A stretch of 9,068 bases of DNA from Deltaproteobacteria bacterium (GTDB lineage: Bacteria; Desulfobacterota; GWC2-55-46). Positions 1-6,100 of the stretch are shown here, piece by piece. The position numbers and the translations under genes were made by a program. The stretch lies in the NCBI GenBank assembly GCA_016218095.1, contig JACREV010000223.1, positions 1-9,068 on the forward strand, in the 5' to 3' direction. The stretch's first letter is position 1; each line of letters starts with the position of its first letter. A model generated the notes under the pieces. It saw only the letters and a program-made list of their open reading frames with translations. It was not told the origin of the DNA and ran no database searches.

Positions 1-1
1 C

Positions 2-568
2 ATGCATGCGGATGAGATAATCGACGAAGACAGGTTTCCTATCCTTTACACCGCGTATACCCCCTGCTTCAGGAAAGAGGCGGGCTCTTACGGCAAGGAC
101 GTGAAGGGGCTCATAAGACAGCACCAGTTCAACAAGGTCGAGCTCGTGAAGTTCGCGCTACCCGAGACATCTTACGACGAGCTTGAAAAGCTCACCGCTA
201 ACGCCGAGGAGGTCTTAAAGAGGCTCGGTCTCCATTACAGGGTCGTGACGCTCTGCACCGGGGACATGGGTTTCTCATCCGCCAAGACTTACGATATCGA
301 GGTCTGGCTTCCGGGGCAGTCCAAATTCAGGGAGATTTCCTCTTGCTCGAACTTCGAGGACTTCCAGGCGCGCAGAGCCAACATCAAGTACCGCCCGAAG
401 GGCGGCAAGCCCAGGCTCGTACACACGCTGAACGGCTCGGGGCTGGCTGTAGGAAGGACGCTTGTAGCGATATTGGAGAATTACCAGCAGGCCGACGGGA
501 GTGTAATCGTGCCCGAGGCATTGAGGCCCTATATGGGAGGCCTTGAAAAAATCACGAAAAAAGGTTAG
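2..568 (+). CDS. serS: Seryl-tRNA synthetase, C-terminal part (5' end outside window)
   Basis: Class II aminoacyl-tRNA synthetase that charges tRNA-Ser with serine in the cytoplasm. The visible 188 residues cover the second half of the catalytic core. Motif 2 lies around residues 21-33 (PCFRKEAGSYGKD), with the conserved GLIRQHQF stretch after it. CTGDMGF is at about 85-91, REISSCSN at about 110-117, and motif 3 (LNGSGLAVGR) at about 143-152. The protein ends LRPYMGGLEKI, the usual family C-terminus. A full SerRS is about 420-430 residues, so the N-terminal coiled-coil arm and motif 1 are upstream of the window. The ATG at base 2 is almost certainly an internal Met. A tRNA-Ser gene lies about 260 bp downstream on the same strand. 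Identification is secure because all conserved blocks match the family closely. Confidence 0.97.
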   Translation: MHADEIIDEDRFPILYTAYTPCFRKEAGSYGKDVKGLIRQHQFNKVELVKFALPETSYDELEKLTANAEEVLKRLGLHYRVVTLCTGDMGFSSAKTYDIEVWLPGQSKFREISSCSNFEDFQARRANIKYRPKGGKPRLVHTLNGSGLAVGRTLVAILENYQQADGSVIVPEALRPYMGGLEKITKKG

Positions 569-578
569 ATTAAAGAAT

Positions 579-609
579 CCCCTGCGCGCGCAAGCCGGGG
601 GCTCCTTTT
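579..609 (+). terminator. Possible weak terminator after serS
   Basis: Eleven bases after the serS stop, CCCC (579-582) can pair with GGGG (597-600), and GC with GC inside it across one mismatch. A short T-run (606-609) follows. The stem is short and imperfect and the T-run is brief, so this is a weak candidate. The stronger hairpin at 614-634 just after it may contribute. Confidence 0.3.
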
Positions 610-610
610 A

Positions 611-650
611 CCTCCCCTCCCTTGACGGGAGGGGACAAAGGGGAGGGTGA
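611..650. repeat. CCTCCC-type palindromic intergenic repeat, copy 1
   Basis: An 8-bp perfect stem, CCCCTCCC (614-621) and GGGAGGGG (627-634), has loop TTGAC. A tail GGGGAGGGTGA (640-650) follows it. The same stem-plus-tail design occurs twice more as an inverted pair at 997-1083, and as a bare stem at 2915-2936. This marks a dispersed REP-like family in intergenic DNA. Confidence 0.7.
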
Positions 651-827
651 CTTCGGCCGGGGCCAATTTCAAATCGGGCGGTTTGAGGTTCATTGAAGCT
701 AAGCCGTCCGTTGTGATTCTGCCAGCCCGGCGAGGACTTCATCCGCCCTTATAAAAAACAAATCCCATCGTAAACACCGGGGCCTCACCGCCCCTCTTTT
801 CCCGCCCCGCCACAATCAGTCGACAAC

Positions 828-912
828 GGAGGGTTAGGCTAATGGTAAGTCACTGGTCTTGAAAACCAGCGGGCTAACGCCCTTGGGGGTTCGAGTCCCT
901 CACCCTCCGCCA
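828..912 (+). tRNA. tRNA-Ser, anticodon UGA, CCA encoded
   Basis: Complete class II tRNA cloverleaf. The acceptor stem is GGAGGGT (828-834) with ACCCTCC (902-908), discriminator G909 (the serine identity base) and encoded CCA (910-912). The anticodon stem is CTGGT/ACCAG (853-857, 865-869), with loop CTTGAAA giving anticodon TGA (860-862), which reads UCA codons. The long variable arm expected of tRNA-Ser is present as GGGC/GCCC (871-874, 879-882) with loop TAAC. The T-arm is GGGGG/CCCTC around TTCGAGT (890-896). It follows serS on the same strand. No duplicate of its 3' end is visible downstream, so there is no sign of an integrated element bounded by an att repeat. Confidence 0.97.
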
Positions 913-968
913 GATTTCATTTAGAACGGTCCGTAAAGATTAATCAATTGATTCTCACTTAGGGTCAC

Positions 969-993
969 ATACCCTGCGGCTTGCCGCGTTTTT
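969..993 (+). repeat. Truncated palindromic repeat; possible tRNA-Ser terminator
   Basis: The segment from 970 (TACCCTGCGGCTTGCCGCG) resembles the left part of the palindrome at 1096-1119, with a few differences, but lacks the right arm. GCGG (976-979) and CCGC (984-987) form a short stem followed by TTTTT (989-993). It lies about 65 bp after the tRNA and could end that transcript, although the stem is only 4-5 bp. Confidence 0.4.
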
Positions 994-996
994 AAA

Positions 997-1083
997 CCCC
1001 CTCCCCCTTGATGGGGGAGGGTCGGGGTGGGGGTGAAAAAGATTTCACCCTCCCCTCAGTCCCCTCCCATCGAGGGAGGGGAA
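997..1083. repeat. Inverted pair of CCTCCC-type repeats (three-hairpin array)
   Basis: Left arm: CCCTCCCCC (999-1007) pairs with GGGGGAGGG (1013-1021), loop TTGAT. Right arm: CCCCTCCC (1061-1068) pairs with GGGAGGGG (1074-1081), loop ATCGA. Between them GGGTGAAA (1031-1038) pairs with TTTCACCC (1043-1050). The reverse complement of the right arm plus its tail closely matches the left arm plus its tail. The block is therefore two copies of one repeat unit in inverted orientation, like a BIME, and not a chance GC-rich run. Confidence 0.75.
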
Positions 1084-1094
1084 GTATTAGAAGA

Positions 1095-1119
1095 TACCCC
1101 GCGGCTTGCGGCGAGGTAG
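1095..1119. repeat. Imperfect palindromic repeat TACCCCGC...GCGGCGAGGTA
   Basis: The segment folds on itself: TACC/GGTA outer pairs and CGC/GCG inner pairs, with a single mismatch between them. Its left part recurs at 970-988, so near-direct copies flank the CCTCCC array on both sides. Similar palindromes are common intergenic repeats in some bacterial genomes. I cannot name the family from sequence alone. Confidence 0.5.
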
Positions 1120-1162
1120 TTCATTGCCTCCGGAAATTCTTTCCTTTTGCTACTGAGAATAG

Positions 1163-1432
1163 CTTAGTTTTTTTAAGATTTGGATATCTGCTTTCGCTCA
1201 ACACTTACATGTTCACCATATCCGTCCATGGGCAAAAGGTGGAGTTACAGATGAGACTAATCTGATTACGCTCTGTCATACTTGTCATGCAGGTCTTTCT
1301 CCTCATTGTGAGCTTTCTCTTTTCGAGATGCTGTCGGAATCTGAAAACTCGTTTGATCATGAATCTTCGCGAAGGGCACATATTGAAGGGGTGCAAAAAT
1401 ATCGAGAAAAAAGTTTTAAGATAGCACGATGA
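1163..1432 (+). pseudogene. Decayed HNH endonuclease, C-terminal remnant
   Basis: An open frame runs from just after a TAG (1160-1162) to TGA (1430-1432), about 89 codons. It has no ATG, GTG or TTG before the Met at 1328, so it cannot start normally. It contains a textbook HNH nuclease core at 1202-1291: LHVHHIRPWAKGG, then DETNLITLCHTCH. This provides the HH pair, the Asn of the NLITLC strand and the CxxCH zinc/catalytic end. The C-terminal tail has no recognised domain. The upstream half, normally ending RDGYxCxxC before the LHVHHI strand, is missing. A different frame shows RFGY at about 1176-1187, and a third has two Cys just after it, which suggests indels broke the gene. Base composition is visibly more AT-rich than the neighbours, consistent with acquired DNA. 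The original context (restriction system, homing or phage enzyme) cannot be told. Confidence 0.75.
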
Positions 1433-1471
1433 GGCTGGTTAGTCAGCCTGGTAGGGTGGGCTCCGCCCACC
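1432..1471. repeat. Two adjacent hairpins after the HNH remnant
   Basis: Stem one is AGGCTG/CAGCCT (1432-1437, 1444-1449) with loop GTTAGT. Stem two is GGTGGGC/GCCCACC (1455-1461, 1465-1471) with loop TCC. Neither is followed by a T-run on either strand, so they look more like repeat or structural elements than intrinsic terminators. The second resembles the GGTGGGC-type palindromes scattered in many genomes. Confidence 0.5.
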
Positions 1472-1576
1472 ATCCATCTTTAAAGTATCCTCACTCCGCC
1501 CCCCTTCTGAGGAAATATCCGCCCGCGCCTCCCCCATGAGCATCATTAAAAAAAGAGCACAGGAGAGGTGTGCGGC

Positions 1577-1605
1577 TTGAATTCCGCGTTGAAGAATAAT
1601 AAATT
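1577..1605 (+). promoter_or_regulatory. Possible sigma-70-type promoter for the zincin gene
   Basis: TTGAAT (1577-1582) and TAAATT (1600-1605) are separated by 17 bp. Each matches consensus at 4 of 6 positions. The predicted transcript start falls at or next to the ATG at 1612, which would give an almost leaderless mRNA. This agrees with the absence of a Shine-Dalgarno sequence. Prediction by eye only. Confidence 0.35.
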
Positions 1606-1611
1606 AATAAT

Positions 1612-1995
1612 ATGCCTTACAGGGTAAAAGAGGCGGACTTTAGATTGTATGCCGCAAGTGTGCTCGACGGCCTCCCCGATGAGTTCAGGAGGCGCATGGA
1701 GAACGTCGTCGTGGTCGTGGAGGATTTTCCCTCCGTCGAGGACGCCGAGAGCGCGGGTATCCCGCGCGAAGAGCTTCTCGGGCTCTTTCACGGCGTATCT
1801 CGTATTGAGGATGAGTGGTGGGGCGGCGCGCCTGACCGACTTCCCGAAAGGATTGTGCTTTACAAGCGTAACATCGAGGACGTCTGCTCCACGAAAGAGG
1901 AGCTTGTCGAAGAGATACGCTTGACCGTTCTCCATGAGATAGGCCATTATTTCGGACTGAGCGAGGAAGAGATCGAGAGGTACGAAGACGGATAG
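1612..1995 (+). CDS. Small Zn-dependent protease-like protein (MMP-like, COG3824/DUF1025 type)
   Basis: Predicted 127-residue cytoplasmic protein with no signal peptide or membrane segment. The C-terminus carries a zincin signature, HEIGHYFG at residues 108-115: HExxH gives two zinc ligands and the catalytic Glu. The acidic segment after it (LSEEEIE) could supply a third ligand. Size, the position of the motif near the C-terminus and the acidic middle region fit the small metallopeptidase family described as Zn-dependent proteases with an MMP-like domain, whose substrates are largely unknown. ATG 1612 is the first start after an in-frame TAA (1600-1602). No Shine-Dalgarno is visible at normal spacing. 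It appears to be a single-gene unit, followed at once by a palindromic repeat pair. Family assignment is by motif and size only. Confidence 0.85.
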   Translation: MPYRVKEADFRLYAASVLDGLPDEFRRRMENVVVVVEDFPSVEDAESAGIPREELLGLFHGVSRIEDEWWGGAPDRLPERIVLYKRNIEDVCSTKEELVEEIRLTVLHEIGHYFGLSEEEIERYEDG

Positions 1996-2034
1996 ATAGC
2001 CCTGGCTTCGCCCACTCACGAATGAGACCTTTGC

Positions 2035-2135
2035 ATAAGACACTGGATCCCCGCTTTCGCGGGGATGACGGTATTGTTTTGTTTGTCATTCCCGAGGTTT
2101 TAATCGGGAATCCAGTTTCAAGAAACTGATCTTAT
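2035..2135. repeat. Inverted pair of CTGGATTCCCGC-type palindromic repeats
   Basis: Arm one (2042-2069) is CTGGATCCCCGC, CTTTCG, GCGGGGATGAC with a strong self-complementary stem. Arm two (2085-2115) begins GTCATTCCCGAGG and ends ATCGGGAATCCAG. Its reverse complement is a diverged copy of arm one. The two arms are separated by a T/G-rich spacer. Short ATAAGA (2035-2040) and TCTTAT (2130-2135) inverted ends flank the pair, so the whole block could be a BIME or a small non-autonomous palindromic element. This CTGGATTCCCGC...GTCATTCCCG type is familiar from intergenic DNA of several bacterial groups. Confidence 0.7.
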
Positions 2136-2178
2136 ACGGACATATGGTTTATGTAAAGGTATCCTCACGAAATACTTC

Positions 2179-2200
2179 AGGCGCGGCTCTCGCCGCGCCT
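2179..2200 (-). terminator. GC-rich hairpin downstream of the DUF1264 gene
   Basis: AGGCGCGGC (2179-2187) pairs perfectly with GCCGCGCCT (2192-2200), 9 bp with a 4-base loop, 15 bp beyond the stop codon of the minus-strand gene. The stem is strong but neither strand has a proper T-run after it, so termination is inferred from position and stability. Confidence 0.5.
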
Positions 2201-2214
2201 TTCACTAACCCCCC

Positions 2215-2763
2215 CTACTTCTTCGCCGTCTCGTACTCCTTGTATTCGCTTGCGGTAAGGTTCCTGTGGCCCACGGACTGGGCTATGGCGACCTTGCCGG
2301 TCGGCATTTCCGCAGACTCCGGCCAGAGGTGATAGATGATGCCGTCGGTCGTGGCCACGAGGTCAGCGACCTCCTTTGCCTTGTCCGGCGGGAGATCGAG
2401 CACCTGGACCCTGCCCGTCTCTATCTCCTGCTTGTGGTCGTGCCAGTTCTTGTTCCATTCAGAGAGCGGGACCGTCTCGCGCGTGATGGACTTGGCTACT
2501 ATGTACTCGATCTGCACGAGCCTCGCGTTCGGCTCGGTCGACTCGTAGATGAGGCACTCTATCACCGGCTCCTCCGAGAGGACCTTGCAGTAGTGGTGGT
2601 ACGGCCCCATCACCTTGCCATCGACGACGTGCGGGGCCAGGACGTGTATGTCATGGCCGCTCGCGGGCGTTGCCTTTTGAGGCGCATAGGCATCCTCGGC
2701 GAGCGCGCCGCCTGCCATCAGGGACAGGCAACAACAAAACGCCGCCAACCTCAATATTCTCAT
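2215..2763 (-). CDS. Exported DUF1264 protein (oil-body-associated protein-like)
   Basis: Predicted 182 residues. Residues 1-22 form a signal peptide: MRILR basic start, hydrophobic core with three Cys (10-12), and ALA cleavage before E23. No convincing lipobox is seen, so a soluble periplasmic or secreted protein is expected. The mature part matches the DUF1264 family, known from plant oil-body-associated proteins and many bacteria, biochemical role unknown. It has a His-rich start (HDIHVLAPH, then GPYHHYC at 53-59), ECLIYESTEPNARLVQIEY, a Trp/His block (WNKNWHDHKQE) and VQVLDLPPDKAKEVADLVA, then DGIIYHLWPE. Start chosen because AGGAGG (2769-2774 on the complementary strand) sits 5 nt before ATG. 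A GC-rich hairpin follows the stop. It is a single-gene unit divergent from the histidine kinase. No metal-binding role is proven for the histidines. Confidence 0.85.
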   Translation of the reverse strand: MRILRLAAFCCCLSLMAGGALAEDAYAPQKATPASGHDIHVLAPHVVDGKVMGPYHHYCKVLSEEPVIECLIYESTEPNARLVQIEYIVAKSITRETVPLSEWNKNWHDHKQEIETGRVQVLDLPPDKAKEVADLVATTDGIIYHLWPESAEMPTGKVAIAQSVGHRNLTASEYKEYETAKK

Positions 2764-2914
2764 GCAAGCCTCCTTTCGTTTTCCAGCGTCGGTCCGGGTA
2801 ATAACCTTTTTACCCTCGCCCTGGCCGGGCGGGCAAATTCGTAACGAACGGCAGGTATCCTATTTACCTCGCCGGCTCCGTTCGAGCTTTGGCCGCGCGC
2901 CGAGCGTCCTCGAT

Positions 2915-2936
2915 CCCCTCCCGTTAAAGGGAGGGG
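2915..2936. repeat. CCTCCC-type palindromic repeat, minimal copy
   Basis: CCCCTCCC (2915-2922) pairs perfectly with GGGAGGGG (2929-2936), loop GTTAAA. It has the same stem as the copies at 614-634 and 1061-1081 but lacks the GGGTGA tail, so it may be a truncated member of the family. Confidence 0.6.
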
Positions 2937-3068
2937 AGGTTTAAAAGCTGAGTTCCTGAATTGACCATATATTAGAGTATAAACCCCAACTCCTCCCATG
3001 CAAGCGGCCATGCCGCATAAAACGCCCGCAATAAATCCCTTCGACCTTCGGGCCAGCAAAAAAATCGG

Positions 3069-3077
3069 TGCTATAAT
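3069..3077 (+). promoter_or_regulatory. Extended -10 promoter for the histidine kinase
   Basis: TGCTATAAT is a perfect TGn-TATAAT extended -10 element, which can act without a good -35. No convincing -35 hexamer lies at the right distance. The expected start is near 3084, leaving a leader of roughly 58 nt before ATG 3142. Confidence 0.55.
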
Positions 3078-3111
3078 CTTTCATATCCCGTGAGGAGCGG
3101 CCGCAAGGCCC

Positions 3112-3128
3112 TTCGAAAACTCTTCGAA
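3112..3128 (+). other. Leader hairpin before the kinase start codon
   Basis: TTCGAA (3112-3117) and TTCGAA (3123-3128) form a 6-bp stem with a 5-base loop, ending 13 nt before the kinase ATG. The region has no Shine-Dalgarno at normal spacing; the only purine-rich candidate is GAGGAG at 3092-3097. The hairpin could bring that site closer to the start, which is speculative. Confidence 0.3.
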
Positions 3129-3141
3129 TTTTTAATCGCCC

Positions 3142-6100
3142 ATGGAAAACGAAAATATCAACGGAGAGCTTCTGGGGTCTGTATGCGACTCCCTGCCCGT
3201 AGGGATATTGGTCTTGAACGGAGAGGGAAGAGTCAAGTACAGGAACGCCTCCGCGGACCGGCTCTGGGGAGGGGGTCTGCAAGACCTTGCGGCCTATCAT
3301 GAGATCAAGGGCTGGCGGGCCTCCACGGGGGAGAGGATAGCGCCAACGGACAGGGCTTCTTTCAGGGCCATAACCAAAGGCGAGACCACGCTTAACGAGG
3401 AGATTGTCGTCGAGAACCTCTCGGGCGAGAGGAAGACGATACTCAATTCCGCCATTCCGATGCGGGACCCCTCCGGCAATATCGCCGGAGCGGTCGTTGT
3501 GGACGAAGACATAACAGAGAGAAAGAGGGCGGAGGAGGAGGCACTGAAGGGCAAGGAGCTCCTCGAAACCCTTTTCAAGTCCATCGACCTCCTCATCGCC
3601 TACATGGACTCCGGCTTCAACTTCATACAGGTGAACAGGGCCTACGCCGAGGCCGACGGAAAGGCGCCGGATTTCTACCCCGGCAAGAACCACTTCGACC
3701 TCTACCCGGACCCCGAGAACGAGATCATATTCAGGAGGGTCGTTGCGACCGGGGTCCCGGCCTACTTCTACGCGAGGCCTTTCGTATACCCGCACGCGCC
3801 AGAAAGGGGGGTCACATATTGGGATTTGACAGTACAGCCCGTCAAGGGTCCGGAAGGCAGGGTTACAGGGCTGGTCCTGAGCCTCATCGACGTCACCAAG
3901 CACATCAAGACCGACGAGGCGTTAAAAGAGAGCGAGGAGCGGCTGCGGGCGGTACTGGACAACATGGGCAACCTCGTCTATATGAGAGACCTGGAGGGCA
4001 GGCTCGTATTCATGAACAAATACGGGCAGGCTTTCTTTAAAAAGACAATGGGAGAGCTCTACGGCACCACGGTCTTTGAATTATTCCCGAGGGAGACAGC
4101 CGAGGTATTTGACGCGAGCGACAAGCTTGCTCTCCGGGAGGAGAGGACCGTCGAGGTGGAAGAGGAGTTGGAGCTCAAGGAAGGCCGACGGTACTTTCTC
4201 ACAATAAAGTTTCCGCTCAAGAACGCCGCGGGAAAGACCTATGGGCTCTGCGGCGTGGTGACGGATGTAACGGTACTTAAGAAGACCGACGAGGCCCTGA
4301 AAGAGAGCGAGGCGCGCTTAAGGTCGATACTCGACAACATGGGCAACGCCGTATACTTGAAGGACCTGAACGAAAGGTATGTCTACGGCAACAGGAGGTT
4401 CCTTGAGTTCCTCAAGCTCAACGAGGCGGACGTTTACGGCAAGACGATATTCGATATCTACCCTGAGGAGATGGCGCGAGTCATACATGAGCACGACAGC
4501 GCCGTCCTTATGGCCGGGCAGAGGCTTGAGTTCGAGGAGAGGTTAGCGCTGGCCGAAGGCGAGAGGTTTTTTTTAAGCATAAGGTTCCCGTTGAAGGACA
4601 CCCGCGGGGAGGCTTACGCGATATGCGGGGTATCGACCGACATAACGGATATCAAAAAGACCGAGGAGGCCCTTAAAAAAAGCGAGGCGCGCCTGCGCGA
4701 GGCCCAGAGGATAGGGCGCATGGGGGCCTGGAATGTAGATATTGCAAGGGACCGCATCGAACAGACCGACGAGGTCGCGAGGATTTTGGGGAGGAGCGCG
4801 GAAGAGGTCGACACTACCGGAAAATTCATGGAGGCGGTCCACCCCGAGGACAGGGGCTTCGTAAGCGCGTCCGTAAACGACGCGCTTTACGCGGGAAAGC
4901 CATATTCCATAGACTTCCGCATCATCCGCCCGGACAATGAAGTGCGGTTCGTCCACTCTGAGGGCGAGGTGGAGAGGGACCCTTCCGGCAGGCCCTTGAG
5001 GATGAGGGGGACGGTCCAGGACGTGACCGAGCTGAAAACCGCCGCAAGGAGACTCGAAGAATCGGAGAGGAAGTACAGGGGGCTCGTCGAGAACTCGATA
5101 GTCGCCGTCTTCACCTCAACGCTCGACGGGCAATTCCTTTACGTTAACGAGGCGATGGTCAGGATATACGAGTTCGGCTCGGCAGAGGAGCTTAAATACG
5201 AGAACGCGGTAAAGAGGTTCAAAAACCCTGCCGACCGGGAGCGGATGATCGGGATATTGAAGGAGCTCGGCAGGGTCGAGGGTTTCGAATTCGAGGGGAT
5301 CACGAAGAAGGGGAACATACGGAACATCCTTATAATGGGCAGGCTCTATGAGGGCGTATTTTCAGGCATGGCCCTCGACATCACGGAAAGGAAGCGGATG
5401 GAGAACGAGGTGAGGAGGTTGAACGCCGAGCTCGAGCAGAGGGTAGAGGATAGGACGAGGGAATTAAAGAAGACCGCCGAGGACTTATCGAGCGCGAACC
5501 GGGAGATGGAGACGTTCACATACTCCGTCGCCCACGACCTCCGCTCGCCCTTGAGGCTCATAGACGGCTTCAGCATGGTGCTCTTGAAGAAGCACGGGGA
5601 GAGGCTCGACCGAGAGGGGCAGGACCACCTCGAGAGGATAAGGGGCGCGGTAAAAAGGATGGGGGCGCTCATAGACGACCTTTTGAACCTCTCATATGTC
5701 CTCAGGGCCGAGGTCTCCTACGGGACCGTAAACTTAAGCGGCATGGCCTCCGCCATAATCACGGACATGAAAAAGTCGGACCCCGAGAGGAAGGCGGAGA
5801 TGACGGTCCAGGAGGGGCTGAAGGCCAGGGGGGACGAAAGGCTCATCCGCATGGTCCTTGAGAACCTCATCGGTAACGCGTGGAAATATTCGTCCAAGAG
5901 GGAGGTATCTCATATCGAGTTCGGGTCCGCTGGGCCGCTTAACGGCACGGGCGTTTACTATGTAAGGGACGACGGCGTAGGGTTCCGGATGGAGGAGGCC
6001 TGGAGTATATTCGAGCCTTTCCACAGGCTTCGGAGCGCGGACGAGTTCCCGGGCACGGGTGTGGGGCTCTCGACGGTCCGCCGGATAATCGAGAGGCACG

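Larger units (their letters stand above)
2764..3141. other. Divergent intergenic region between the DUF1264 gene and the kinase gene
   Basis: 378 bp without a convincing gene. From left to right it holds the DUF1264 ribosome site, a GGGTAA/TTACCC inverted repeat (2796-2801, 2810-2815) in that gene's leader, and a CCTCCC-type hairpin (2915-2936). An AT-rich patch (2941-2985) has TTGACC and TATAAA only 11 bp apart, too close for a normal promoter. The kinase promoter (3069-3077) and leader hairpin (3112-3128) follow. No clear promoter for the DUF1264 gene was found. Confidence 0.6.

Noticed and set aside
611..1083. CRISPR-like appearance of repeated CCTCCC blocks
   Set aside because: Copies are few, irregularly spaced and partly inverted, each is a palindrome, and there are no uniform spacers or cas genes.
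828..1432. Integrated element bounded by tRNA-Ser and the HNH remnant
   Set aside because: No second copy of the tRNA 3' end is visible downstream and there is no integrase gene, so an att-bounded island is not supported.
2024..2040. GAGACCTTTGCATAAGA as an insertion sequence terminal repeat
   Set aside because: It has a vaguely familiar IS-end look, but no matching inverted copy, transposase remnant or target duplication is present beyond the short ATAAGA/TCTTAT ends.
1546..2043. Minus-strand open frame opposite the zincin gene
   Set aside because: The plus strand carries the HExxH motif and a coherent acidic protein. The minus frame has no motif and extends into the palindromic repeat.
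2760..3059. Minus-strand open frame whose TGA overlaps the DUF1264 start as ATGA, which looks like translational coupling
   Set aside because: It needs a TTG start with no Shine-Dalgarno, runs straight through a palindromic repeat, and is low-complexity after residue 40. The overlap is probably chance, though a hydrophobic start (FIAGVLCGMAACMGGVG) made it worth a look.
2941..3903. Minus-strand open frame of 320 codons opposite the start of the kinase gene
   Set aside because: It lies largely antisense to clear PAS domains, has no recognisable domain, is rich in Arg/Gly/Val as expected of a shadow of GC-rich coding DNA, and lacks a ribosome site.
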